NCBI GenBank assembly: GCA_037128595.1
Contig: JBAXWB010000025.1
Coordinates: forward strand, 1-64,000
DNA length: 64,000 bases
Source of the DNA: a bacterium
GTDB taxonomy: Bacteria > Verrucomicrobiota > Kiritimatiellia > CAIKKV01 > CAITUY01
Reading direction: 5' to 3'
Of the stretch, positions 39,932 to 48,630 are shown one piece after another. Numbering within the stretch: position 1 is the stretch's first letter; the number at the start of each line of letters is the position of its first letter. The notes under the pieces are model-generated. The model was not told the DNA's origin and did no database searches. It saw only the letters and a list, made by a program, of their open reading frames with translations. Both the position numbers and the translations under genes were made by a program.

Positions 39932-41122
39932 ATGAATGGTGACCGTACATTTGTGGGATTCGGCTTTGGGGCGATTCAGGGGGGGCTCTTCCTGTATGAG
40001 GCCTTCCGCTCGGGTAATTTCAACCGCCTGGTGGTCGCGGAGGTGATGCCCGACACCGTGAAGGCGTTGCGTGCCGCCGACGGCACCTACAGCGTCAACA
40101 TTGCCACCCCCGGGGGCATCGAGATCCAGATGGTCCGGGGGATTGAAGTCTACAATCCCAACGAGCCGGCTGACCGCAGTCAACTGCTCAGCGCCCTGGC
40201 GGAAGCCGATGAAATTGCCACCGCGTTGCCCAGCGTGGAGTTCTTTGACCGGGGCGGGGACGCCTCCGTGGCCCGTCTGCTGGCGACCGCGTTCACTGAC
40301 CGGAAAAAGCCCGGGGTCATCTACGCCGCGGAAAACCACAACCATGCCGCCGAACTTCTGGAGCAGGCCGTTCGCCGGCACCAGCCCGCCCTGACTGCCC
40401 CCGTGCAATTCCTGAATACCGTTATCGGGAAAATGAGCGGGATCGTCTCCGACCCTGGTGAAATTGCGGCCCAGGGGTTGGCCCCGATCACCCAAGGGTT
40501 GCCCCGTGCCCTGCTGGTGGAGGCCTTCAACCGTATCCTGATTACACAGATTACCCTGCCCGGCTTTCAGCGTGGGCTCACCGTTTTCGAGGAAAAACCG
40601 GATCTGATGCCTTTTGAGGAAGCCAAGCTCTACGGCCACAATGCCACGCATGCCTTACTCGGCTATCTGGCCTATCAAAAGGGCCTGCGCTTCATGTCGG
40701 AGATCGCGGCGGACCCGGAACTGATGGCGCTCGGGCGCGAGGCCTTCCTGCATGAATCCGGGGGGGCGCTGATCCATAAATATGGCGGCACCGACCCCTT
40801 GTTCACCCAGGCCGGCTTTCAGGCATATGTGGACGACCTGCTGGCACGGATGGTCAACCCCTACCTGCGGGATGCCGTGGAACGGGTCATCCGCGATCCC
40901 CGCCGCAAACTCGGCTGGCACGACCGGTTGATCGGCACCATGCGCCTCGCGCTGGAGGCGGGGATTACCCCTACCCGTTTTGCTCAAGGGGCTTCAGCCG
41001 CCGTTCGACTGCTGCGTGAAGAACAACCGGGCCTGGGACTCGACGCCCTCCTTGATCCGCTGTGGATCTCACCCGATGCCACCCCTGCCAGCACCGCTCA
41101 AATCAAAAAGCTGATCCACTAA
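39932..41122 (+). CDS. Mannitol-1-phosphate dehydrogenase-like polyol dehydrogenase
   Basis: A 396-residue member of the long-chain polyol dehydrogenase family (MtlD type). The N-terminal Rossmann part starts FVGFGFGAIQGGLFLYEAF (5-23). The C-terminal catalytic domain contains FLNTVIGKMSGIV (about 160-172) and LMPFEEAKLYGHNATHALLG (about 225-244), holding the catalytic Lys and the Asn-x2-His residues of the family. These enzymes interconvert sugar alcohol phosphates and ketose phosphates with NAD. It ends the plus-strand sugar gene set; its stop overlaps the convergent methyltransferase gene by four bases. Confidence 0.9.
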   Translation: MNGDRTFVGFGFGAIQGGLFLYEAFRSGNFNRLVVAEVMPDTVKALRAADGTYSVNIATPGGIEIQMVRGIEVYNPNEPADRSQLLSALAEADEIATALPSVEFFDRGGDASVARLLATAFTDRKKPGVIYAAENHNHAAELLEQAVRRHQPALTAPVQFLNTVIGKMSGIVSDPGEIAAQGLAPITQGLPRALLVEAFNRILITQITLPGFQRGLTVFEEKPDLMPFEEAKLYGHNATHALLGYLAYQKGLRFMSEIAADPELMALGREAFLHESGGALIHKYGGTDPLFTQAGFQAYVDDLLARMVNPYLRDAVERVIRDPRRKLGWHDRLIGTMRLALEAGITPTRFAQGASAAVRLLREEQPGLGLDALLDPLWISPDATPASTAQIKKLIH

Positions 41123-41847
41123 ACCGCCAACCGGTCCATTCGCACGATGACCGGCGAGCCCCAGCGCCGGGTCAGGCCGAGGCTGTGGCAGATGGCTTCC
41201 AACCCGGCGGACAGCCGTCGGCATTTCAGCATCCGGTGCAGAACCATCGGCAGGAAAAATTGAGGCACGCGCCGCCCCGGGACAAAGCCATGTTTCGCGA
41301 ATTCGGCGGCCACCTCCGCATGACGGAACATCCGCCAGGCCCGGGTATTCCCTTCCAGTTTTTTCTTGGCGCCAAACAAGGCGGGCGCAATGGCATTCAA
41401 CCCCTCACTGGTAGGATAATCCACGATCACCGAACGTTGCGCCACCCGGCATAACTCACGGATCAACTGGGGCCAGGCCGTGCAATGCGGCAAAAGCCGG
41501 AACGAGATCGCCACTTCAAACGACCGGTCAGGGAAAGGAAGCTCCACCAGATTTCCCACTACAAACCCACAACCGCCCTTTTCCACCAGATCCGCAACCC
41601 GGTGGCGACAGGAGTCATCACTCCCCACCACGGTCACCAGATAGCCGCGGCGACACAGCGGCCGGGCTAATTGCCCGTGCCCGCCCCCCACATCCAGGAT
41701 CGTGGCCGCCGACTCCGGGGCCGGGAGCAGGGAAGCGGTCACCGTTTCCTGCACCTCCAGCATCCACTCCCCCGCCGGCCCGGCAAAGCGCGCCGCATAT
41801 CCGTCCGAGGATGTCTCAATGTCTGCCGTCTCTGGTAATGTCGTCAT
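41119..41847 (-). CDS. Class I SAM-dependent methyltransferase
   Basis: The 242-residue protein has motif I as ATILDVGGGHGQLARPLCRR (about 47-66), with DD in VTVVGSDDSC further on and the acidic NLVELPFPDRSFEVAISFRL segment (about 98-117), typical of UbiE/Methyltransf_11 enzymes. The C-terminal 60 residues are basic and less conserved. It converges with the polyol dehydrogenase gene. No substrate clue from neighbours; small molecule or quinone methylation are both possible. Confidence 0.9.
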   Translation of the reverse strand: MTTLPETADIETSSDGYAARFAGPAGEWMLEVQETVTASLLPAPESAATILDVGGGHGQLARPLCRRGYLVTVVGSDDSCRHRVADLVEKGGCGFVVGNLVELPFPDRSFEVAISFRLLPHCTAWPQLIRELCRVAQRSVIVDYPTSEGLNAIAPALFGAKKKLEGNTRAWRMFRHAEVAAEFAKHGFVPGRRVPQFFLPMVLHRMLKCRRLSAGLEAICHSLGLTRRWGSPVIVRMDRLAV

Positions 41848-41929
41848 ATCCAATCAAGGTAGCATATTATGATTTGATCGCAACCCCGCACGGGACTAAA
41901 CTTGGGGTATGGAAGAGGGGAGGTGGCCT

Positions 41930-42940
41930 ATGCGAGAAGCGATGTTTTCCGAGCGCGAAGGCGATACCGATGTGCGTTGTGGTCTGTGCCGCTTCCATTG
42001 CCTGATCAAGGATGGAGCCAGGGGAATTTGCGGGGTTCGCGAAAACAGGGAAGGCACTCTGTACAGTCTGGTGTATGGGAAACTGTGCGCCGAGCATGTG
42101 GACCCCATCGAGAAGAAGCCGCTTTATCACGTTATGCCGGGGAGCGCCTCCTTCTCCATTGCCACGGCAGGCTGCAACTTCCACTGCCGGCATTGCCAGA
42201 ATTACTCTATCTCCCAGGTTTCCCCTCATACCTCCATCAGGGGAGTGCCATGCACGCCCGGGGAGATTGTTGAACAGGCCAAGGCGACCCAGTGCCGGTC
42301 CATCTCCTACACCTATACCGAGCCGACGGTCTTTTATGAGTTCGCCTATGATACCGCCCGACTCGCCCGCAAGGCGGGTCTGAAGAATATCTTTGTCACC
42401 AATGGCTATATCAGTAAGGCGGCCCTGGCAAAAATCGCCCCCGTTCTGGATGCGGCCAATATTGACCTGAAGGGGTTTACCGAGGCGTTCTACCGGGACG
42501 TGGTCCATGCCCGTCTTTCCGAGGTGCTCGACTCCATCATTGAGTACCGCAAGCAGGGCATCTGGATCGAGCTTACCACGCTCATCATTCCCGGCCTGAA
42601 TGATGACGATGCCGAGCTGCAGGGCATCGCGTCATTCATCATGACGCACCTGGGGGCCGATACGCCCTGGCATGTGAGCGCATTCTATCCGACCTTCCAA
42701 TTGACCGACCGACCGCGGACGCCCGTGGCCACCCTGCAGAAGGCCCGCGATATCGGACTGGCCGCCGGACTGCACTATGTCTATGAAGGCAATGTGCCCG
42801 GCGCGGGAGGTGAAAACACCCGTTGCCCCGCCTGTTCGGCTTTATTGATCGAGCGCTATGGCTTCAGCATTATCACCAACCGGATCCACAAGGGCCTCTG
42901 TCCGGACTGCGGGACGGTGATTGCAGGGATTGAACTCTAA
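41930..42940 (+). CDS. amrS: AmmeMemoRadiSam-system radical SAM enzyme (AmrS-type)
   Basis: The 336-residue protein starts at the ATG at 41930, seven bases after GGGGAGG. An N-terminal Cys set (CGLCRFHC and ICGV, about 17-35) precedes the radical SAM cluster motif CNFHCRHC (about 82-89), of the CxxxCxxC type. The sequence then runs ISYTYTEPTVFYEFAYDTAR, ANIDLKGFTEAFYR and ELTTLIIPGLNDDDAELQGI, and ends with two CxxC pairs. Family members work with AMMECR1 and Memo proteins in an unknown modification; neither partner gene is present here. It relates to pyruvate-formate-lyase activases. Confidence 0.92.
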   Translation: MREAMFSEREGDTDVRCGLCRFHCLIKDGARGICGVRENREGTLYSLVYGKLCAEHVDPIEKKPLYHVMPGSASFSIATAGCNFHCRHCQNYSISQVSPHTSIRGVPCTPGEIVEQAKATQCRSISYTYTEPTVFYEFAYDTARLARKAGLKNIFVTNGYISKAALAKIAPVLDAANIDLKGFTEAFYRDVVHARLSEVLDSIIEYRKQGIWIELTTLIIPGLNDDDAELQGIASFIMTHLGADTPWHVSAFYPTFQLTDRPRTPVATLQKARDIGLAAGLHYVYEGNVPGAGGENTRCPACSALLIERYGFSIITNRIHKGLCPDCGTVIAGIEL

Positions 42941-42944
42941 GAAT

Positions 42945-43020
42945 GGTTTTGACGGCTCGTGCTTCGTAGCGAAGGAAGTTTTCGCTGACTTCGCAGAGTA
43001 GCAAGCAAAACCCTCCATTA
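42945..43020. repeat. Nested hairpin repeat (CCCTCCAT type with GTAGCGAAGG centre)
   Basis: TTTTGACGGCTCGTGCTTCG, then GTAGCGAAGGAAG...CTTCGCAGAGTAGC, then GCAAAACCCTCCATT. The centre resembles the module nested in the RAYT 1 REPs at 7610 and 8717. Confidence 0.65.
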
Positions 43021-43111
43021 ATGAAAAGCCGAGGGCGTCGCCTTTATTTCCTCCTTTTCAGATCTCTTCCATCTGCATACAATCCCCGCCCAATTCAGGA
43101 GCTTAATAAAT

Positions 43112-43759
43112 ATGAAAATCTCAAATGGGGCGGGAATCGTTGCGAGCGTGTGTCTGTTAACGGCCTTGCTGGGCCTTGTCGGCTGTGACAATGGCGGCGG
43201 AGGCGGGGGGGGCGTGGGCGATATCGGGGCCAATAACCCCGATCTCTATGTCGCCCTGGGCGACAGTACCACGGACGGCAATAACGGAGGAGGCGCCCCC
43301 TACCCGCCCCGTCTGGCATCACTGACCGGGAAAGCCGTCGAAAACCATGCGCAACAAAACGAAAGCACCGGTGGTGGAGCTGGAAAAGTGGGCGGCATTC
43401 TGGCCTCCTCCAAACCCGCCGCCTGCTGTTTTATGCTGGGCGCCGTGGATGTGATCAACAATTACGGGCAGGCCAATGCCGTCAATAATCTGCGCTCCAT
43501 TATTCAACAGTGCAAGGCCAACAAGACCGTACCCGTCATTGCCACACTGACGCCGATGCTCTACAGCCATGTCCGCTTTGATGGTGCCGTCAAGGCGCTG
43601 AACAGCGAAATCCGGAGCCTCGCCTCGTCCGAGGGCGCACGCCTCGTTGATCTGGAAAAGAAATTCGGCAGCGGCGAGGGGCTCATTCTGGAAGATGGCC
43701 TGCACCCCAATGAAGCGGGAAACCAATTGATGGCCGAGGCCTTTGCCGATGCCCTGTGA
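43112..43759 (+). CDS. SGNH/GDSL-type hydrolase lipoprotein
   Basis: The 215-residue product has a lipoprotein signal ending LLGLVGC (about 19-25) and a Gly-rich linker. Block I of SGNH hydrolases reads LYVALGDSTTDGNN (nucleophile Ser, about 45-58), block III is represented by MLGAVDVINNYG and block V by DGLHPNEAGNQLM (catalytic Asp and His, about 196-208). Such enzymes are secreted esterases, often deacetylating glycans. CAGGAG precedes the ATG. It overlaps the protease gene by 11 bases, so the two are translationally coupled. Confidence 0.9.
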   Translation: MKISNGAGIVASVCLLTALLGLVGCDNGGGGGGGVGDIGANNPDLYVALGDSTTDGNNGGGAPYPPRLASLTGKAVENHAQQNESTGGGAGKVGGILASSKPAACCFMLGAVDVINNYGQANAVNNLRSIIQQCKANKTVPVIATLTPMLYSHVRFDGAVKALNSEIRSLASSEGARLVDLEKKFGSGEGLILEDGLHPNEAGNQLMAEAFADAL

Positions 43760-46700
43760 TATCCCGGGGTTTATTGTCCGCAAAACCACGCCCGTGCCCG
43801 CGCTGCGTGGCACGGCCATCGAACTTGAGCATGAGCAGAGCGGCGCCCGGATCCTGCACCTGCACACGGAGGACACCGAAAACCTGTTCTCCATCAGCAT
43901 CCCCACCCCGCCCCCGGATGACACCGGGGTGCCGCATATCCTGGAACATTCCGTCCTCGCCGGCTCCCTGAAGTTCCCCGTACGCGAGCCCTTTTTTGAA
44001 ATGCTGAAATCCAGCATGGCCACCTTCATCAACGCCATGACGGGTCCCGACTGCACCTATTACCCCGTCTCCAGCAATGTGGAAAAGGATCTCTTCAACC
44101 TCGCCGAGGTTTATTTCGATGCCGTCTTCCACCCCCTGCTGACGGAAGGCACCTTTATGCGGGAAGGCCACCATCTTGCCCCCGCCAATCCGGAGGCACC
44201 GGCCGGAAAGCTCACCGTCAGCGGCATTGTTTACAACGAAATGAAGGGGGTGTTTTCGAGCCCCGAGAGCCTCTTATTCTACACCTGGCTCCCGAAACTC
44301 CTTCCCGACACGGCCTATGCCAGAAATTATGCCGGCCATCCGGACGCCATTCCCAATCTGACTTACGAGCAGTTCAAGCAGTTTTACGCGTCCCATTACC
44401 ACCCCTCGAACGCCTTCTTCTATTTCTACGGGAATATCCCCACCGCCTCCTATCTTGCGTTCCTGGCCCCCCGGCTGGCCGGAATTCCCCGGCGCCCGAC
44501 AGAACCCATTGCCGCCCGCCAGCCGCGCTGGGCTACCCCGGTCCGGTTCTCTGACACCTATCCTGCCGCCCAGGATGAGCCGTTGGACGACAAAACCTTT
44601 CTCTCCCTCACCTGGCTCACCGGCAATGCGCTGGACCCCGAACAGGCCGTCCTCCGGCACGTCCTCACCACCGTCCTCTTCGGCAATGAAGCAGCCCCCT
44701 TGAAAAAGGCGCTGGTGGACTCCCAACTCGGCCAGGACATCCTGGACTGCGGGGACATGGAGCTGGGCCCGGAAACCATCTTCAGCGTGGGGATCAAGGG
44801 CAGTAATCCGGATAAAGCCCAGGCGTTTGAGCAGCTGGTCCTTTCGTCCCTGAAAACCATTGCCAGCGAGGGGTTACCACGCGAACTGATTGAGGCCGCC
44901 TTCCAGCAGACGGCCTACCACTATCTGGAAATCATGCCCATGTTCCCGCTCCACACCATGAACCACGTCCTCAGCGCCTGGGTACATGGGGCCGATCCGC
45001 TCTCCTTCCTGGACATGAGCCGCCATCTCGACGCCTGCCGCCAGCGCTACGAGGCCGACCCTCGAGTCTTCTCCCGGCTGATCACGCAGAGTCTGGTTGA
45101 AAATACACACCGGCTCACCACGGTGCTGGCGCCGGACAAATCATGGCAGGCCAGAACCGATGCCGCGTTCACGTCACGGATGGAGTCCGAGCGCAGCCGC
45201 CGGACGGAGGCGGAATGCCTGGACATTGCCCAAAAATCCGCCGCTATTGATGCCGATGCCGGCACCGCCAACTCCCCTGAGAAGATCGCCCTGCTGCCCC
45301 AGCTCAAGGTTCACGATCTCCCCGCCAAACCAAGGCATATTCCCACGACATTCGAAAGACTTCAGACCACAGACCACAGACCGCAGACCTCGCCCGCAGG
45401 GACTCGGAACTCGGACCTCGCAACTCGGGACTCAGGTATCCCCGTCCTCCGTAATGATCTATTCACCAATGGCGTAAACTACCTGCGGTTCAGTCTCGAT
45501 CTGGCCGGGTTACCCGAGGAACTCTGGTCGTTTCTCCCCCATTACTGCGAAGCCATTACCAAACTGGGCGCAGCCGGGATGAATTATGAGGCGATGGCCC
45601 GCCGGGTATCGGCCTCCACCGGCGGCTTCGCCTGTTCCCCTTCGTTCCAATCCCATGCCAGCATCACCGGAAAGCCGGTACTGACCATGCGTTTTGCCTG
45701 CAAGGCGCTGGATGCGCAAATTGACAAGGCGATGCAGGTGATTCACGACCTGATCTTCGCGGTCGACCCCCGGGATCCCGGCCGGCTCAGAGATGTGCTC
45801 ATGCAGGCCCGTGCGGGCTATCGCAGTGATGTCATGGAGAATGGACACAGCTATGCCCAATCCCATGCCAGCCGGTACCTGACCGCTAACGGGTTGCTGG
45901 ATGAACAATGCAATGGCATTCCCCAGGCCGCCCTCGCCGCCCGGCTCTGCGACCATTTTGATACCGAAGCGGAACCTCTGATGGAGCGTATTGAGCGCAT
46001 CCGCGCCTTCATGCTGTCGCCCGACCGGCTGGCCATCAGCTTCACCGGCTCCGACCATGCCTACACCGCCATGACCTCCGCCTTCAGGAATTGGCTGCCC
46101 ACCATGAAGGGCTCTCCTCTAACGTCTCACATCTCACCTCTCACGCCTCACCCTTCACCTCTCACACCTCACACCTCCCCACGCGAAGGCCTCGCGCTCC
46201 CCGTTCAAGTGGCGCATTGTGCGCAGGGAATGCTGGCACCGAAATTGGATGATCCCCGCGCCGCCGCCCTGGTCATTGCGACCCATCTGGCGCGGTTTGA
46301 ATATTTCCTCCCCGAGATCCGGCTCAAGGGCAATGCCTATGGGGGCGGCATCTCCTACAATCCTGTCGCCGGGGTTCTCTTCATGACGTCTTTCAGGGAC
46401 CCGCATATCACCCGGACACTGGACGTCTTCGCCAAGACCCCGGAGTTTGCGAAAACCGCAGCCTGGTCCCAGGCTGATATCGATCGCGCCATCATCGGCA
46501 CCGCCAAAGGGGATGAGAAGCCCCTGCGTCCGGGCGAGGCGACGGGCGAGGCATTATCCCGCCACCTGCAAGGCGTCACCCCTGAATTACGGGAAGCCTT
46601 TTATGCGGCCCGCCTGGCGGTCAACCCCACGATGGCCCGCGCCGCCCTGCTGGAAACGCTGGAAGCCGGCCTCAAGGCCAGCCCTATCTGCGTCCTGAGC

Positions 46701-46775
46701 AGTCGCGAAAAACTGCTCGAAGCCAATCAAACGCTGGGCGGTAACGCCCTCTCGATTTCTGACGTGGTGCTGTAG
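43749..46775 (+). CDS. M16C-family metalloprotease (presequence protease / insulinase-like) with two in-frame repeat insertions
   Basis: The 1008-residue protein has the inverted zinc motif HILEH at 63-67 and downstream YNEMKGVFSSPES with the third ligand Glu, as in PreP/Cym1. Four M16-type domains with the M16C-associated linker are expected, and the length fits. Two stretches are repeat-like: about 534-564 (45349-45441), from CAGACCACAGACC and AACTCGGAACTCG repeats, and about 787-814 (46108-46190), from CTCACACCTCAC-type repeats. Both keep the frame and contain few hydrophobic residues, so they probably form loops between domains. The enzyme likely degrades peptides in the cytoplasm; no signal peptide is seen. 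An in-frame TTG at 43743 is an alternative start. Confidence 0.93.
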   Translation: MPCDIPGFIVRKTTPVPALRGTAIELEHEQSGARILHLHTEDTENLFSISIPTPPPDDTGVPHILEHSVLAGSLKFPVREPFFEMLKSSMATFINAMTGPDCTYYPVSSNVEKDLFNLAEVYFDAVFHPLLTEGTFMREGHHLAPANPEAPAGKLTVSGIVYNEMKGVFSSPESLLFYTWLPKLLPDTAYARNYAGHPDAIPNLTYEQFKQFYASHYHPSNAFFYFYGNIPTASYLAFLAPRLAGIPRRPTEPIAARQPRWATPVRFSDTYPAAQDEPLDDKTFLSLTWLTGNALDPEQAVLRHVLTTVLFGNEAAPLKKALVDSQLGQDILDCGDMELGPETIFSVGIKGSNPDKAQAFEQLVLSSLKTIASEGLPRELIEAAFQQTAYHYLEIMPMFPLHTMNHVLSAWVHGADPLSFLDMSRHLDACRQRYEADPRVFSRLITQSLVENTHRLTTVLAPDKSWQARTDAAFTSRMESERSRRTEAECLDIAQKSAAIDADAGTANSPEKIALLPQLKVHDLPAKPRHIPTTFERLQTTDHRPQTSPAGTRNSDLATRDSGIPVLRNDLFTNGVNYLRFSLDLAGLPEELWSFLPHYCEAITKLGAAGMNYEAMARRVSASTGGFACSPSFQSHASITGKPVLTMRFACKALDAQIDKAMQVIHDLIFAVDPRDPGRLRDVLMQARAGYRSDVMENGHSYAQSHASRYLTANGLLDEQCNGIPQAALAARLCDHFDTEAEPLMERIERIRAFMLSPDRLAISFTGSDHAYTAMTSAFRNWLPTMKGSPLTSHISPLTPHPSPLTPHTSPREGLALPVQVAHCAQGMLAPKLDDPRAAALVIATHLARFEYFLPEIRLKGNAYGGGISYNPVAGVLFMTSFRDPHITRTLDVFAKTPEFAKTAAWSQADIDRAIIGTAKGDEKPLRPGEATGEALSRHLQGVTPELREAFYAARLAVNPTMARAALLETLEAGLKASPICVLSSREKLLEANQTLGGNALSISDVVL

Positions 46776-46800
46776 GGGTGGGTACGCCTAACCCGCCCCT

Positions 46801-46844
46801 GTAACGACAAATATTTTGATATTTACAATAATTGTCGTTACACT
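46801..46844 (+). promoter_or_regulatory. fic promoter with inverted-repeat operator
   Basis: TTGATA (46816-46821) and TACACT (46839-46844) are 17 bases apart. GTAACGACAA (46801-46810) and TTGTCGTTAC (46832-46841) form 10-bp arms that enclose the promoter, the right arm covering the -10 box. An HTH protein could repress here, possibly the Fic protein itself. Confidence 0.75.
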
Positions 46845-46873
46845 CTGCACGCATCAATGCTTAAGAGGTTACA

Positions 46874-47869
46874 ATGCCGGGAAAGCCATATCAGTCAAAA
46901 CTTAAGGCTCACGATGAAGAGGTGATCGCTCTTCGCGATCAAGGCTTGAGTTACCGTCAGGTGGCCGAGCAGCTTAACCAGAAATATGGACTCACGATTT
47001 CGCACAATGCCGTCTTTTCTTTCGTCAAAACACGTCGTCCTGGCCGGAGGGGAAAGCGGTTGTTTTTTGAGGGCCTTTCTCCGGATATTCAAAGCGCCCT
47101 GCTCAAGCAGATTGCGGCCGTCTGGACCCACGATTCGACGGCTATCGAGGGTAATACACTCACCCTTGGCGAAACCGTCAAGGTACTGGAACTGGGCCTG
47201 ACCATAAACGGGAAATCGCTCAGGGAGCATCAGGAGGTCTATGGGCATGCCCGGGCTATTGAGCTGATTTACCGGCTACTCCGTCAACCTAAGATAACCG
47301 AAAAGGATCTCTTCGACTTGCATCAGGCGATCATGGATAAGTCAGCGATGGATATCCTTAATCCCGTCGGCGGCTGGAAGCAAGATTTCAACGGCACAAC
47401 CGGTGTGATTGAGGGGAAAAGCGTTTACATGGAATATGCCCCCCCCGCGGATGTTCCTCATTTGATGGAGCGTTGGCTGCATGATTTTAACAGCCGCCTG
47501 GATAAGGCCGTGAAGCCAGCTGAAGCCGTCACCCTGTATGCCCGAGCGCACATGGGCTTTGTCAGGATCCATCCTTTTTTTGACGGTAACGGGAGGATGG
47601 CAAGACTCATCTCCAACCTGCCCGTTCTTCGGGGCGGTTTCCCCCCCATCGTGATTACCCGTGAAAAACGGAGCGACTACATTGACCTGCTCTGGGAATA
47701 TCAAAATGCGGTTGGGAGCATTAAACGCGGGTCACAACTCCTTCCCCGGCATCCGGCCATCGGCCGTTTTATCACTTTCATCAAAAATGAATGGCAACAA
47801 ACCGCATCGCTGGTGGAAGACGCACGAAAGCGCGAGGCAACACGACCGCAAGGTAATAAAACCCTATGA
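46874..47869 (+). CDS. Fic-family protein with N-terminal HTH
   Basis: Fic enzymes transfer AMP or other nucleotide groups to proteins. The 331-residue product begins with an HTH (VIALRDQGLSYRQVAEQLNQ, about 17-36), then an inhibitory helix motif STAIEGN (about 92-98), which blocks ATP binding in class II/III Fic proteins, and the catalytic HPFFDGNGRMARLI loop (about 234-247), matching HPFxxGNGR. The FDGNGR set is complete, so activity under self-inhibition is expected. It is preceded by its own promoter and operator and overlaps the next gene by four bases. Confidence 0.95.
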   Translation: MPGKPYQSKLKAHDEEVIALRDQGLSYRQVAEQLNQKYGLTISHNAVFSFVKTRRPGRRGKRLFFEGLSPDIQSALLKQIAAVWTHDSTAIEGNTLTLGETVKVLELGLTINGKSLREHQEVYGHARAIELIYRLLRQPKITEKDLFDLHQAIMDKSAMDILNPVGGWKQDFNGTTGVIEGKSVYMEYAPPADVPHLMERWLHDFNSRLDKAVKPAEAVTLYARAHMGFVRIHPFFDGNGRMARLISNLPVLRGGFPPIVITREKRSDYIDLLWEYQNAVGSIKRGSQLLPRHPAIGRFITFIKNEWQQTASLVEDARKREATRPQGNKTL

Positions 47870-48624
47870 AAACAGCCGCTTACATTTTGATCGCATTACT
47901 GGGGGGCTTGATGCTGGGAAGCTGGTCCATCAAGGCCGACCTGCGAAAAGCCACCAGCGAAATTGACTGCCTGAAAGTGCAGCTTGCCCAAAAGGGAGGC
48001 CAGCCCTCCAGCTTGAATGGCATTACCTCCATGCTCAATCTGCCGGAGGTCAAGCCGGAGCCCGCCCGAAGCAAACACACGCATCCTGTCCGCCCCGCCA
48101 CGCCTCCTGCTAACGCCCCCGCCCTTTCCCCGGCCGGAAGCCCTCCCCCGTCTTCTGTCGCCACGTTCCCGGCCGGATCCGCCACCAACGCCCACGCCAT
48201 GCAGACCCAATTGCAGACGGCCGCGGCGCTCTGGAAAGTCCGCGCCGACCTCGCTCAAAACAGTTATATCTCCAATGTCACCACCAACGAGGCCCAGGCC
48301 ATGGACTTTGCCGTGAGCATGGCCGCCATGAATTTGAGGTTAAGTAACAGTATCCGCACCTGGGTGGATCAGATTAAAAAGGAGAAGACCCTCACCCCGG
48401 AGAAAAGCATCCTGATGTTCAACGACTTGAGTTCCACACTCGTCTGGGCCTATAAAGATCTCGACCGCACGCAGCCGGCGGATTGGCGCCAGAAGGCCGG
48501 ACCGAAATTCCAAGTCCTTGATTTTATCAACCCCGAGGTCGCGCTTCCGCTCGTGGAAGCGGAAGGCCTGTTCACGCACGCCAACTCCTTAATGGGTGGC
48601 GATGAACTCCCGGACAGCCCTTGA
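47866..48624 (+). CDS. Single-pass membrane-anchored protein of unknown function
   Basis: The 252-residue product has one N-terminal membrane helix (YILIALLGGLMLGSW, about 5-19), a short coiled region (DLRKATSEIDCLKVQLAQK) and a Pro/Ala/Ser-rich linker (about 65-110). A helical C-terminal domain of about 135 residues carries WKVRADLAQNSYISNVTTNE and KILMFNDLSSTLVWAYKDLD-like segments. No family is recognised. It overlaps fic (ATGA-type) and is six bases ahead of the ABC permease gene, so it may belong functionally to the ABC system as an extracytoplasmic accessory. Confidence 0.75.
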   Translation: MKTAAYILIALLGGLMLGSWSIKADLRKATSEIDCLKVQLAQKGGQPSSLNGITSMLNLPEVKPEPARSKHTHPVRPATPPANAPALSPAGSPPPSSVATFPAGSATNAHAMQTQLQTAAALWKVRADLAQNSYISNVTTNEAQAMDFAVSMAAMNLRLSNSIRTWVDQIKKEKTLTPEKSILMFNDLSSTLVWAYKDLDRTQPADWRQKAGPKFQVLDFINPEVALPLVEAEGLFTHANSLMGGDELPDSP

Positions 48625-48630
48625 CGCCCC

